From the NCBI RefSeq assembly GCF_000003815.2, contig NC_049986.1:18903727-18967726 (forward strand): a stretch of DNA of 64,000 bases, read 5' to 3'. Source of the DNA: Branchiostoma floridae (Eukaryota > Chordata > Leptocardii > Amphioxiformes > Branchiostomatidae). The translations under genes were made by a program, and so were the position numbers. Shown piece after piece: positions 38,601-49,720 of this stretch. The notes under the pieces are model-generated. The model was not told the origin of the DNA and did no database searches. It saw only the letters and a program-made list of their open reading frames with translations. Positions within the stretch are counted from its first letter, which is position 1, and every line of letters begins with the position of its first letter.

Positions 38601-40567
38601 CAAAGGAACATAACTACTGCTTTATTCTTTTCGCTCCACGTCCTCCTGTGTCTGTGGGTTTGATGCCATATCCAATCCTCTGCTGATTTGGAAGTTCTAG
38701 ATAGAGGCGCGATACTGTCTAGTAGACGCTTCTATATATCCTCTGAGATTTCACGTTTGAAGATGATCATACGTATCATAAAAGAGATGAAAAAATGCAG
38801 AAATGTTTTCGGTGGTTTTATGTTCGCGGTTTTCGCGGTGACCACTTCATCGCGAACTAAAAAAACACGGCGAACATTTTTCCATTATAGTATGAGACTG
38901 CACTCAATGGTGCTACTGCGAACCACCGGGAAAGTAAATCCCCGCGAACTTGAATGCATTTCCAGTATTATCTATTTGGTTTCTGACAGGCACTTGGGTG
39001 GACAAGAAGTTCCTGGGCTGTTCCAGTAAGCAGGGTCCCCCCGAAATGTTGCCGCTGTTCCGTTACATGACCGGCACCAACACCGGACGCGTCTCCATGG
39101 AGAGGACCTCTCCTGTGATGACTGTGGTAAGGATTCAAACTATTCTGCATAGTCACATTTTTGTACAATATGCTGCTTTGGTAGGGATTGATGATCTAGT
39201 TTGATGAACTAAATGTTCAAGATGCTTCTCCCGATTTAGTGACATTGTCTGCCGTATACACTTTTGTGTGTATTCAAATCCATAATTGTTCCGTATTGAC
39301 ATTTCTTTCTTAGGTAAAGTTTGTGGTCGAAGAAGTCGTTTTTGTAGGCCCGATAACATTGGGTCAATGTAAAAACAACAAAGTATACAAGATACAACTT
39401 TACGTTAACGTTTGTTGCAGCTGTGGCAGAAGGACAACAGTAAGTTTGGTTGTGACAAGGACTTCCACGTCGCCTTCTGGGTTCCTGAGGAACATGACCA
39501 AGGAAACCCTCCTTACCCCATCGAAGAAGATGTAAGTTGTCCATTCAAGTAAATACATAGTCTTAGCTCTAACCGGTTGGCATGTAACACAAGGATGACA
39601 TTTAACCCTATTCAGACCTGGCTTTTTTTGGTCAATCTGGGAAGGGGGGGTTAATGATGGAATTGGGTATGTGATTAATCTCCAAATAGATCCTGCGGTG
39701 CCATAAGATAGTATCAAAGCTGGCCAAGGAGTACAGCCGGCCAAAGGAGGTCAGTCGCCTCCCTCTGTCCGTCTAACTCTACATGTAAGTCCCTTAGGCC
39801 GATTATACTCCATGGCCAGATTTGATAGTATCTTATGGCACCGGGAATCTGCTTGGAGATAAGATTATATGTGATTAGGTTTTGTTCATTTCTGTCTTTC
39901 GCAGGTAACTTTATACAAGACTCAGGGATACACTGCCTATGTGAGGAGCTTCATGGGACCCAAACCAAACGACTCGGACCTCATTCAGATGACTAAGTCA
40001 TTCATGAGCGCACTGGATGGAGCTGGGCTCAAGTACAAACCTGTAAGTAGATAGGTTGTAGGGGACGAGATTATATAGGTTGTAGGAGGTGAGATTATAG
40101 AAGTCATTATATATGATATCTGAACAATGTGTGTTTGTGCGTATGCGTGTGTATGCGTGTGTGTGTGTGTGTGATTGTGTGTGTATTTGTGTGTGTTTGT
40201 GTGTGAATATGTGTTCGTGCGTGTTTTTTGAGCACCAGTTTTGTGTACATGTGTGCTCATCATGACGTAACTTGTGTTTTTGTCATGTTGTCCCTATAAC
40301 CCCAACGTATGCAAATTCATGGGCCAAGGGACCGACGAGTGTAATCAACAGTTATAGATTAAGTGCTTGACTTCATTTGCATTCAATCCACTTCAAACGT
40401 AACGTTACATTTATACGATGATACTGGAACTAGCTGCCGGTATAATCTCACAAATCTTCTGATCTTACTTTGACTAGGACTGGATCAAGCTTCTGGAGTA
40501 TGACGGACCAGAAGTAGAGCCGGAAAAGCGGCTGAACGAGCTATGGATGGTGAAGAAGGAAGAGTAA
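24516..40567 (+). CDS. Secreted protein with four SOUL/heme-binding domains, 19 exons, 868 aa
   Basis: Exons: 24516-24592, 25431-25630, 26235-26374, 26780-26943, 28390-28610, 29876-30018, 30583-30690, 31396-31530, 32882-32992, 33955-34132, 35926-36068, 36689-36799, 37402-37536, 37789-37887, 38118-38283, 38990-39126, 39421-39531, 39905-40042, 40478-40567; frame and phases agree throughout. Residues 1-17 form a signal peptide (MRQYLLLLLFAVACQSA). SOUL domains lie near residues 28-210 (A type; CTLECPGY, IEMTQPVLV, MTDRHNEVWVL), 238-430, 470-650 and 690-868 (B type; ECPVF, FDGFVERATK, ITMETPSPV, LPEMHQDNPP, YDGP, NEMWF). SOUL proteins such as HEBP1/HEBP2 bind heme in a hydrophobic pocket and are intracellular; this one should be secreted. 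Each B domain starts with CxxxC and holds further paired cysteines; the last domain lacks two of them. Donors of exons 2, 12 and 13 are weak. Ligand and function are inferred only from the family. Confidence 0.88.
25785..25999. mobile_element. MITE family 2, diverged copy in SOUL gene 1 intron 2
   Basis: TTTATTCGCGGGGTTAACC at the left and AATAAAGGTTAACTAGTG at the right are inverted, with the GGTGGTTTCAGATCGCAA / TTTGAAACCACCG palindrome in the middle. Confidence 0.7.
26584..26663 (+). repeat. (CT)n microsatellite, about 40 units
   Basis: Pure CT run in the third intron of the four-SOUL gene. The long Ser/Leu-rich frame across it is an artefact of the repeat. Confidence 0.97.
27025..27066 (+). 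repeat. (TTTG)n microsatellite
   Basis: About ten TTTG units in intron 4 of the four-SOUL gene. Confidence 0.95.
27151..28236. mobile_element. Non-autonomous element with ACCTCCATGAAA ends, copy 1
   Basis: Left TTACCTCCATGAAA and right TTTCATGGAGGTATGAGG are inverted repeats, about 1.1 kb apart. The left part contains TCTGTGTACAAGATTACTC and ACGGATGGATGGATTGG. The same ends and 3' flank (CCGAACTCTAGTTT) recur at 34589-35670. No coding sequence is seen inside. Confidence 0.6.
28651..29306. mobile_element. Long foldback element with TTAA ends
   Basis: Two arms of about 300 bp are inverted copies around a short AT-rich spacer (about 28960-29000). The outer ends read TTAAGGTTTCTCGGTTGG and CCAACCGAGAAACCTTAA. 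TTAA on both sides fits a TTAA target duplication, as used by piggyBac-type elements, but no transposase is present. Each arm holds an open frame of about 87 codons, shifted in the middle of one arm, which I take as chance. It lies in intron 5 of the four-SOUL gene. Confidence 0.85.
29531..29769. mobile_element. MITE family 2, full copy in SOUL gene 1 intron 5
   Basis: Left TTCACCTTTATCCGCAGGG and right GCGGATAAAAGTGAACTAAT are inverted. The central GACGGACGGTGGTTTCAAA / AAACCACCGTCCGTCGAC palindrome is almost perfect. It ends about 105 bp before the exon 6 acceptor. Confidence 0.85.
32650..32835 (+). repeat. 10-bp tandem repeat (TTGTTTTCGG)
   Basis: At least nine near-exact TTGTTTTCGG units with TATTTA spacers. 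The tract ends about 45 bp before exon 9 of the four-SOUL gene. Confidence 0.9.
33030..33538. mobile_element. Mariner/Tigger-type non-autonomous element
   Basis: Inverted ends CAGTCAAACCTGT / ACAGGTTTGACTG are flanked by TA on both sides. Subterminal GTGGCCACTATAGACAGG-like repeats occur at both ends. About 0.5 kb, no transposase seen. CAG-starting ends with a TA duplication fit the Tc1-mariner (pogo/Tigger) group by general knowledge. It lies in intron 9 of the four-SOUL gene. Confidence 0.8.
34589..35670. mobile_element. Non-autonomous element with ACCTCCATGAAA ends, copy 2
   Basis: ATTACCTCCATGAAA at the left and TTTTCATGGAGGTATGAGG at the right. Inside are a (GT)n tract (34635-34680) and two diverged copies of a segment with TTGGTATGTNGGTA. 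Same family as 27151-28236. Confidence 0.65.
36264..36490 (-). mobile_element. SINE copy, head truncated
   Basis: Contains ACCGGGAAGGACCCCTACTC, CGGGACCTCCATTTAACG, TATCCGAGGGACG and GACCTGAGTGAAGTGAGGAA, the body of the family at 20592. The tRNA-like head is missing or too diverged. It lies in intron 11 of the four-SOUL gene. Confidence 0.7.
37893..38006 (+). repeat. (ATTC)n microsatellite beside a splice donor
   Basis: About 28 uninterrupted ATTC units begin only five bases after the exon 14 donor (exon end 37887). The length is likely to vary between individuals. Confidence 0.97.
38787..38965. mobile_element. MITE family 1, copy 3, next to exon 16
   Basis: The right end (AATGCATTTCCAG) and the GTTCGCGGTTTTCGCGGTG palindrome identify the family; the left end is degenerate. 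It ends about 25 bp upstream of the exon 16 start (38990) of the four-SOUL gene. Confidence 0.75.
39676..39865. mobile_element. MITE family 3 (TAATCTCCAAGCAGATC ends), diverged copy
   Basis: TAATCTCCAAATAGATCCTG, GGTGCCATAAGATAGTATCA and GGCCAAGGAGTA at the left are mirrored by TACTCCATGGCCA, TGATAGTATCTTATGGCACC and GGGAATCTGCTTGGAG at the right. It lies in intron 17 of the four-SOUL gene; a better preserved copy is at 54184. Confidence 0.75.
40128..40215 (+). repeat. (TG)n microsatellite
   Basis: Imperfect TG/TGTATGCG run in the last intron of the four-SOUL gene. Confidence 0.9.
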
Positions 40568-40696
40568 ACGTCAAGGACTACGTCAATCCCAGCAATGACT
40601 TTAACTGTTAAATCATCTTAATTAATTGAGTTTACATAAGTTTGAGAATTGTAAAGGATGGCTGTGTCTCTTATCTGTATTTTCTTTTAAACTCTG

Positions 40697-40702
40697 AATA
40701 AA
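40697..40702 (+). terminator. Poly(A) signal AATAAA, four-SOUL gene
   Basis: The hexamer lies 130 bp after the stop codon at 40567, giving a short 3' UTR. Confidence 0.7.
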
Positions 40703-40845
40703 CAACAGCTCAGTGAGATTTACATGATACAACGTACTCTTCCTTGTTTGTTTATATTACATACCTAGTAAACCGCGTCATGACGTAACAGAATACACAA
40801 GCTGCATATCCGAACATACTTACATGTCTTTGATATTTTGAACCA

Positions 40846-41170
40846 CTCACATACCGGGGTGAACCCTTACTCTTTTTGATAAGTATGGTGAATTCTTTAT
40901 CGTTCAATGTGCTGCTTTTCTCAAACCAAGGAGGTTAAATAAATCCTAATAGTTAACCTCCTTGCTCAAACACAAGACCTCCATTTAATGTACTCGTAAT
41001 AACCGAGGACCGAGGGACATCCCTAGCCGAAGCTCAGGTACTCATTGTCACCTGAGTTGAGTAGGAAACGTTTTAAAATGCTTTTCCGAGAGGCACAACA
41101 TCGGGACCTTTCAGGAATTCGAACCTCTCATGATTCGAATTCAGCAACATTAACCACATGCATGGCCACG
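40846..41170 (-). mobile_element. SINE copy downstream of the four-SOUL gene
   Basis: Family body (CTTACTCTTTTTGATAAGTA, GACCTCCATTTAATG, CCGAGGGACATCCC, TCACCTGAGTTGAG) plus a degenerate head with GGAATTCGAACCTC, the inverse of a Pol III B box. A short palindrome, GGAGGTTAA...TTAACCTCC, lies inside (near 40930-40966). Confidence 0.7.
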
Positions 41171-41394
41171 TGAGACCGTGCCACAGATGAACTTTTGCAT
41201 AATGAGGAATAACAAATGTACGCGTGGAAAACATTTGAGCCGGCAATGTTTGCTCTTTCGAAGGATCTTACAATAGATAATCAGTGGTGCATGTTTGCGT
41301 CCCTAACTGCTTCACCACAAATGAAACAGACGCATCAAGAAAACTAACAATGCTGATAAAACATTACAACAGTGATGATGATCTTGATGAAGTT

Positions 41395-42320
41395 ACAGTG
41401 TAACGTTTCTACAGGATGCGAGAGAAAGCTCCATAGAATGAGAAAGCTAAAGAAGGTCAAAAAAGCTCCCGAGAAAAGTTATGACCACGTCTTATTAGGA
41501 TTTTGATAGGGATTAGGATAGCCCAGTATCGAATACGACACGTAATTGAGTCTTCGAACCGGTTAAAAACTTAAACTTTCAAAGTTCCCAAGAAATGTTC
41601 ACATTACGCCACAAACAGTTTTAAACTGTTTAATCACCACTGTTTAAATAGAATATCTAAACGGGATACTTTTTGCTTTTTGTTTAGGTGTGTCAATATT
41701 CTGTTCTGCAACTCAAGCATTCTTTGTTGCGTAAAATCTCTCTGCTCTGTTTAACAAGCTGACCTCACGTTGCTGAACTCGTAAAAATATTTGAGTAGGC
41801 GATATTTGCGATGAAGTAACAATGTAACGTTTCTACAAGATACGAGAGAAAGAAGTTTCAGGAACTCCCTATAGAAAAGCTATGGCCACTTATAATTAGG
41901 ATTCTAAAAGGAATTAGGATAGCCCAGTTACAAACAATTGAGACTTCGAACCGGTTAAAAACTTAAACTTTCAAAGTTCCCCAGAAATGTTCGTGTTACC
42001 CCACAGTTTTAAACGCCACTATTTGATTAGAAGATCTCAACGGGACACTTTTTTTGCATTTTAATCAGTTGTGTCAATAACTGTTATGCAACCACATCAT
42101 TCCCTGTTACGTAAATTGCTCTGGTTAACAAGCTTATTACTCCAAAAACATTTTGAAACATTGGTGTTTTTTTTAATAGTTTTCATCATTGTTTAAATAG
42201 ACGATATTACGGGGGTACTCTTTGCTATCTAATTAGTTGTGTCAATACTCTGTTATACAACCTAAACAATCTTTGTTACGTAAAATCTGTCTGCTCTGTT
42301 TAACAAGCTGACCTCACGTT
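41395..42320 (+). repeat. Diverged tandem repeat upstream of SOUL gene 2
   Basis: About two and a half units of roughly 400-420 bp. Shared blocks are GTAACGTTTCTACANGATNCG, TTCGAACCGGTTAAAAAC, ACTTTCAAAGTTCCC, TTTAACAAGCTGACCTCACG and TGTGTCAATANTCTGTTNTGC. The last unit runs straight into the core promoter of SOUL gene 2. Confidence 0.8.
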
Positions 42321-42338
42321 TTGGAACACGAGTACAGA

Positions 42339-42416
42339 CACGTGGGGATTCCTATTTAAGACCGACCAACGGTGCATTTCCGAATCCAAAGTCGCAGCAG
42401 CAACCAACAGAAACAG
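42339..42416 (+). promoter_or_regulatory. SOUL gene 2 core promoter and 5' UTR exon
   Basis: CACGTG (42339-42344) is followed by a TATA-like TATTTAAG (42353-42360). About 30 bp on, an untranslated exon with GTCGCAGCAGCAACCAACAG ends at 42416 with donor GTGCGT. It would splice to the acceptor before 42837, five bases ahead of the ATG. The same arrangement recurs at 49793-49869, which is why I trust it. Confidence 0.7.
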
Positions 42417-42841
42417 GTGCGTAGCTTTTTTCGCTTTCTTATTTTTCTGAGAATACTTTTGGTTAGTAACAAGGATAAAGACAACACGTGTACAGCAGCT
42501 ACGTTCGTTTTGGGGTCGCCAATATTATCCAAGCAGAGGTTTGGCTCCGGCTTCTTTGTCGCGTTTTAGGAAATTTTGTCGGAATCTCTAATTTGCACTT
42601 TTTTCACCATGTCAGCCGGCCAAACGGTACGAAATTGAAATCACAAAAAAGCTATTAAAACACGTCAAAATATCCAGAGCCGAATCTCTGCTTAGGGAGT
42701 GAGTAGAGCGCCTATAGTTTAGGATATTTTAGACGCCGACAAGTACTGTAACAGTTTTCAGTGATGATTTATGTCAGATATATTAACTTGTCTACGCCGA
42801 GGCTTTTAAGTAAACCCATGCCTTTGTTCCTTACAGTCATC

Positions 42842-45800
42842 ATGCTACGGTACTGCCTTCTTGCCCTCGGGTGTGTGGTCTTGAGCCAAGTTGTAGTTGG
42901 GTAAGTTTAAAGGGTTTTTTTCCAATGTGATTTCTCACGCAAAATAGTTTTTCTGAATCAGAATCTCTGGCTACGTAATTCTGCAGAAATACTCTGTCAA
43001 TACAATATATCAGTACCGGTGAGCATTTTGCTTTCATTAGCTAGATTAGTTCGCTGTCCACAGTGGCGTGGTCAAACAATCTTGTCCCTGCTCTGAAAGC
43101 AAAATACCTGTTTCATCGGCCGTAAGAACAAGTTTATCTATTTAGGCTCCCATTATCTTGAACTGAAAAATAAAAGACGTGGCCATTTTTTTTACATACT
43201 CTAGAATAGATAAGTTCTTCATCGTTAAAGTTAAGAAATAGCAAAACCCCTCTTAACGACTGAGATGAAGTCAGGATCTGGCCAGAGCTCGTAGATAAAG
43301 ATAAGGAGCATGTGCAAGAACAAAGACTGAGCACGCCTTCTGCCAACGTGACTAGGGATGTACATTGGTACAGGCAAGTCAGAAGGGCCACGCCTATCGT
43401 GGCATTTGTTGACATTAGCTTTGACCTAGTTTACGTGGTTAGGTAAGACGTTCTCACGTGGCAGAACACGGTGCCAGGTATTTAAAGAGATGTGCTGAAG
43501 ATTTTTTGTTCTTAGGGAAACGCCCTGCCTACACACGTCAGAAGGGCCACACCTTTCTTTTTATATTTCAGCCATACCATAGGTATGGTGAAATATATTG
43601 TATTCGTAATGTTTCTTTCTTTCTTCTTTCTTTCTTTCTCCTGTCAAATCTTCGGAACACGGTATCTCCGTTGTTCCTGAACCGATTGACTTGAAATTTG
43701 ACACAAGGGTAGAGTGGGTCAATATCCCCAGACGTTTTTTTCATTTTTTTCATATCTACCTTTAAAATGATTTTATTAAGGTTTTTTGGTCATCTTAAGA
43801 CCAAAACTGTATATTTGGGCCCCCTGTACCCTGGTATTATAACCGAATGAGCTGAAATTTGTCACAGATGTGCTTTGATAATTCCCCCATACAAATTCAA
43901 TACCACTTTTGGTGTACAGTATAACGAAATGCTTATTTTTGCGATTTTTTGGTCATTTTTTGACCAAAAAAGGACACTTTTGGCTCCTGTACCTTGGTTT
44001 TAGAACCGGATGACCTGAAATTTAGTATAGGAGTGCCCTAGACATATGCGCACATGGATTCATTAACAGTTGAGGCATACAGTACAACAAAATGCTTAAT
44101 TTTACGATTATTTGGCCATTTTATGACCAAAAAGTACACTTTTGGCTCTTGTGCTCTGGTTTTAAAACCAAATGACCTAAATTTTGGTAAAATGGTGCAC
44201 CAGATATTCATTCAAATGACACATGTATAATTTTTGTCATAGACTACGTCAAAATGATAGATTTGGGGATTTTTTTTCCAATAGCCACAGGGGTCAATGA
44301 CCTTAAGGTCGTTGACCCCAGCTGCAGATTGCACCTTCTGGCATATATGTCTATTTAATCTAATTAGATAGGTAACCAATCACTTAGCCTGAATCTATAT
44401 CCTAAAGAGGGGGGGGGGGGAGGGTGACAGCCAATCAGCGAGTCCGGTGTTATCTGGAAGAGTCCATTCTTACACGGAGGGGTTCATTTTTTTAAAAATT
44501 CATCCTCGGACTGGTGAAGTCTTTCAGTGGGTGTATTTTTGGACAGGTCTATTTTGCAGTTTTACAGAAGGTGTGCTGGAAGAGTCTATTCTCGCACGGA
44601 GGGGGGATTTTTTTAAATTCATATTTTGGACTTTGGTGACTTCTAGTTTGTCAAAGTCTTTCAGCAGGGTTATTTTGGACTGGTCTAATTTGCAATTTTA
44701 AATGGGTGTGCTGGAAGAGTCCATTCTTGCATGGAGGGGGGATTTTTTAAAAATCTATTGGCTTTTTTTTAAATCCATTTTTGGGACTTCAGTGATTATG
44801 TCAAAGTCCTATTTTAGCGGATGTATTTTTGGACTGCTCTACTTTACATGGAAGAATCCATTTTTTGCACACGGAAGGGGGATTTTTTCAAATTCAGTTT
44901 GGACGGGTGGTGATGATTCAAAATTCAATTTTTAGTGGAAGTGTTTTTAGACTGGTCTATTATACCTTTTCATGCACTGGGACCTTTTTTGCTGAATTCA
45001 ATTTTGGATTTGGTTTCTTATTCAAAAGGCCAAGGTTTCAGTGGGAGTATTTCTGGACTGGTCTATTGTGCAAATTCACATAGGGTGCACTGGAGTCCAT
45101 TCTTGAAGTTGAACGGGGGAATTTTGTAAGATTCATTTTTGGGTTAAACCGCCATTAGTAAAAGTGATTTTTCAAATGGGTGATTTTGAAATAGTCTATT
45201 GTTGCATGGGGAGGGAGATGGCTGAAATATGCTGTATTTGCTCTCAAGCAAATGTCGGCCTTTCTAGTCATTAATTCGTTTGTTGACACTAGTTTTGACC
45301 TAGATTGCGTACTAGTTAGGTAAGATCGGTTCTCACGTGGCAGAGCACGTTGCCAGGTATGTAAATATATGCTGAGGATCGTTTGTTCTTTAATGAGGTT
45401 TCGCGTGACCTGTTGGGGCCTTGTTTTGTTAGCCGCTGGACCATTTACAGAACTGGAGTACTATTGATTGAGATTTACATGCTTCAACTCAAGAACGCCG
45501 AAATGTATTGTCTTCATATTTGGTACGTAGGTCGTTATTGCTGCGACCTCAAATTGATTACATTTGGGGCTCCCTAGCGGCTTGTTAAGGTACTGCAGCA
45601 GACCTTCCGGTTTTGTATCGCGTGTTTTCAGGTCAGGTCACGATTTTTGAATGAGAGTTCTTGTGCTGGGAGAGAACGTGACATTTTTTGCATTAGGTAA
45701 GACCGTCAAGTTCCAAACGGCAACTTGATGACTTTATTCAGTGACAAATAGCAGACTAGTAATTTTATTTAACTTCTACCCCATCCAGATCCCAGCCCAG

Positions 45801-48008
45801 CTGGTGTAACCTAGAGTGTCCTGGGTTTACCACGAGGCGCACCACAGGCGACTATGAAGTAAGAGATTACGAGAGCACCAAGTGGGTCTCCACTAAGATC
45901 AGCAGCATGAGCTACAGCATCGCCGGCTCGAGGGGCTTCATGAAGCTGTTCTCCTACATCGGTGGAGCAAACGATGGAGGTAAGATACACTTCTTCAGTT
46001 CATTACATTGATCCCTTTTGCAAATCTTAAAGCTTTAGTTGTCAGCGCATTGTTTTATATTTCAGAGTAGTTTATTACTTTGCTTCTGGCAGTATTAGTC
46101 TGTTTGCAAATAATACAATTATTTATTTATATATTAATATTGTAGAGTGGTTCTTTCAGTTGTTATCAACTGATTTCTAATGGAGCCCTGCAACAATCAA
46201 TCGATTTAGGCTCTTTTAAAATCATGACATTTTGATTTCATGACTCATCATTTAAGAACAGGAAATTGGACATCGCAACCTCCGTGAAGCTTTGTAAATT
46301 CCTTCATAAAACATCGAATGAACTAATTCTCTGTCTACTATTGTTTGACTATATTTACGTATATTACATCTTGTATCCAACTTCCATTCTTTCACATTGT
46401 GTAACTCAACTGTCTTTTCAAATTTGCATTCATTTCTGATGTTCTAGTTCAAAACTATTGATTAAGATTCATGAATTCGTGTAATATTTTGTTATTACAT
46501 CTATTTTGTTACAAGTTTCAGTCCGTTCTTGATATTGTTTTATAATTCATGTTCATAATCCTCGACCATGACAGGAGTTAAGATCGAGATGACCCAGCCG
46601 GTGTTGACAAAGATCCCTGAGGAGACGACCTGGTGGTTCTGGAAGGAGTACACCGTCTCCTTCATGCTGCCCCGCGAGCACTGGAGGAACCCACCTACGC
46701 CGACCGACTCTGCTGTGAGTTCAGGTCCCTGTTAGGATAACATCACATTTCCACAAAGCCGTGCAGTTTTGGGCAACAATATGTGCGATATGAAGGGCAA
46801 CATGAACACAAAACGGATAAAAAAATGATTCAATGGCATGCCTTGTGCATATTCATTGGCATAAACTTTAAGAGCTTGAAACGAAAGTCATAGATCAAGA
46901 AACGACCACTCTACAGTTGTGTGCTTTGTTGCCTTTACATTTTGTCTGACATTCCAATGAAGAAGTCAAGGGTTACTATTCAAAATCTAAATTTAGGTTG
47001 GAGTTAGATAGTATTTCGCCGTCTAGTGGGATGCAAAAAAAAAATATCTAAAAGACATCAAAAGAAGTCACGCAAATTGTTGTTATTATGTAAAGACATC
47101 AAAAGCAGTCACATTGTTGTCCTTATGTAGATGTCGTCACTTGGCTGCATTCAGGTGTGTGTGACTTACCATATGTCAAGGTGCCATTCCACCGTATTTC
47201 CTCCACAGTGTATAGATCGTATAATCCGAAGATTTCTCACAACACTTGCTTTCATTTTCTAGGTGTACATCGAAACTTTGCCTGCGATGAGGGCGTATGT
47301 GAAGACGTACGGTGGCTGGGCCACAGGGTGGAATGCCAACTCTCACCGCCAGGGGGTCGAGCAGAGCCTTGCGGCTGAAGGCAGTAGTTTCGAGGACAGC
47401 TTCTACTACTCTGCGGCGTATAATGCGTACGTAGACAAAAATATACATCTATCTTGTAGATACATACACTGGAACAGCCATACTAATGGGTGATATGGTA
47501 CGATACCAAATATCTTGCTATAATGAATGCTAGTAGCACGTCGAACATGCTTGACGATGAGAGCGACAAAAATGGGGCATCCTTGATCTTTACAAACTAT
47601 ACACCCCACTCAAAACCTTCGGATAAGGCTATGACATTGGAACAATTGTGATGGAAGAACAATTGAGAGCAAGAGCAAGTGAACACTGAGAAAATATTAA
47701 CAGTTATCATAGCCTGAATGTCCGACTGTTTCCAAGGCCTTCACAGACCAGTTCCTCGACAAGATGCCCCCAAGGAAATTTTTCCACAGGCCCCTGGTTA
47801 GACCCTGAACAGGGTCTTTTAGCATCTTAAGCCCTACAGCCGAGAAGCTGACCCATGTAGGTCCTGGAAACAGCAGGGCAACCAGAGTATATAACAGTTA
47901 TAATAAGGCAATGCCGCAAATATTTATATCTATGCCTTTTTGTATTATTTGTCCAGTCCTTTCGAGATGACCAACCGCCGTAACGAAGTCTGGGTGATGG
48001 AGAGCTAG
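42842..48008 (+). CDS. Secreted single-domain SOUL (HEBP2-like) protein, five exons, 201 aa
   Basis: Exons 42842-42900, 45789-45979, 46575-46714, 47263-47426 and 47957-48008, intron phases 2-1-0-2. The leader exon codes for a signal peptide (MLRYCLLALGCVVLSQVVVG). The rest is one A-type SOUL domain: WCNLECPGF, DYEVRDYESTKWVST, IEMTQPVLTKIPEET, VSFMLPREHW, YVKTYGGWATGW and FEMTNRRNEVWVM. Its length is close to HEBP2 plus a leader. Exons 2-5 are close to the A-type exons at 54555-56842; exon 3 is nearly identical at the DNA level. That points to a recent tandem duplication or gene conversion. It is probably exported; heme binding is the family property and is not shown here. Confidence 0.88.
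43570..44300 (+). repeat. Tandem repeat of about 160 bp with TTGGTCAT hairpins
   Basis: Four diverged units in intron 1 of SOUL gene 2. Each has TTGGTCATTTTTTGACCAAA or a variant (a short hairpin), a GGCTCCTGTACCTTGG-like piece and ACCGGATGACCTGAAATTT. Confidence 0.75.
44445..45180 (+). repeat. Tandem repeat of about 130 bp (GGAAGAGTCCATTCTTGC)
   Basis: Five or six diverged units, each with GTGCTGGAAGAGTCCATTC, a GGAGGGGGGATTTTTT block, TTTTGGACT and a GGACTGGTCTATTTTGC-like end. The frames across it are not genes. It lies in the same intron as the 160-bp repeat. Confidence 0.75.
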
Positions 48009-48256
48009 GAACAGCAGGAAGTAAAGTAAACTCCGGTGGGAGACCTCGTCCAACCGACGGACCTTCAAATAACATGTTGTAGCTAGTGTCAATCTAGAGA
48101 AAGAGTTTTCGATATAGAATTATATTTTGACAGCCTCCACATGTTCCTGACTGCAGAAAATATTGTATTGTGTATTATGTCAAAATTTGTTTGCTTTCAA
48201 AAACATTCCAGAGACATTTGTGTTTTTTTTGTCTTCTGTACTCTTCGTTATTTTTC

Positions 48257-48262
48257 AATAAA
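48257..48262 (+). terminator. Poly(A) signal AATAAA, SOUL gene 2
   Basis: The hexamer lies about 250 bp after the stop codon at 48008. Confidence 0.65.
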
Positions 48263-48299
48263 TTTCACTAAAACATACATGTGGTGCTGCATTATTCTT

Positions 48300-49720
48300 T
48301 CATCTGGAACGATAAGGAATAATAACTAAGTTTAAAGTTTAAAGAAGTTTTCTTAAGGGATTATCAGTCAAGCAATCAATCTTTACCAAAATGTACTGGC
48401 AGTACACAATACACCCGAATTGTGCTGACTTATGAAATCATTTTTTTATCAACCACAATACAAAAACCATGACTCATACATAAGTAAAACAAGTGTGAAC
48501 TCAAATACATATTATCATATAGCCAAGGGACGTTGGCCAATCAGAAAGCCCCATTTCATGTTGGTTAAGACGCCGTAACACCTGGAGAATCATTAACAAT
48601 CGGCTATTAAATAGTTTATGAATGATTTTCGAAAGAATAAACCAATCAGAAGGACAGATACACAGGACTCTGACCTATCGGAATGAGAGATACACGAATC
48701 GTTGACTAGTCAAAAGTATTGTTACCCACCCAGCAAAGCGGAATGGGTACCGATATTGCAGGAGGGATGGCTTCTTCTGTTAACATTGATAGTACTTAAC
48801 CGTCTTAAAATCGTCTTAATTGGTTGAAAATATTCCCAAACCTAACACATCAAAATTGATCGAACAATTACCGTTTTGTGAGGAACGTTTTATCTTACCT
48901 CGTCCGCCTGTAAGAGGTGGCGCTATGTCATGGGAGGCTCATTATCATAAATGTATTCCTAGGCGATCACTCGATCCTCGCTCAATGTGACAGGGGCGGT
49001 TTTTAGGCGAAAAATACGCGTGGACCTCTGTCGATCTTGAAATTAGCCGACCTTCAAGTGATCAAGAAGTAAGGTCGATGGTCGCCGACAGTGCAAAGGG
49101 GGTATAGAGACGGCAACACTTTCTCAGGTAGCGTTGCATGTGGACAACACAGTAGCCACAATCAAACTGACGACTGCTAATTCCAGAGGCACGGCCGCTA
49201 ACCACTGGATGACGCATGCTACCGTTACACCAAAGTTACATACAGATAAAAAAAAAATCATCAAACTTCATTTATCCATGCCTGACTTCAAGGACTGCAA
49301 CTGAAAAAACCCCTGCAGTTCAAAAGAAAGCAGCTAGACAGCTTATGTCACTTTTTAAGCACGAAAGCTATCTACCACTCCAAAATATGACCATAGCATG
49401 TCTGCAACGCGAGATATAAAAACCGCAAGTTCCACAGCAGTGTCAAAGAAACGAAAAAAGTCACGAAGAGGGGGGGGGGGATCTATCAGTTCTTGCTCAT
49501 CTTGCCAACACCTACCAACATGCCGTCGAGATCTATCGGGGACTTCTCAACTTATGCTGTCCCAAACAAACATGCCTACAAACAAACAATCACACAATCA
49601 GGCAAACAATCGCGCAAACAGACACACACACACACGCGCGAAAAAATAACCTTATTTGCGAAGGTAATTATGCTCTGTTATCTGATACACAAACTTACGT
49701 ATATGACATCACGTTTTCTG
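48300..49720. other. Intergenic DNA between SOUL genes 2 and 3
   Basis: No gene seen. Short frames near 49216 and 49398 lack any support. A weak copy of the promoter block (GAGACCGGCGAACGGTGC) appears at about 49754-49780, just before the real one. Confidence 0.5.

Noticed and set aside
43570-45180. Hidden coding exon in the long first intron of SOUL gene 2
   Set aside because: The open frames follow two tandem repeats with hairpins and G-runs; intron phases of the flanking exons already agree.
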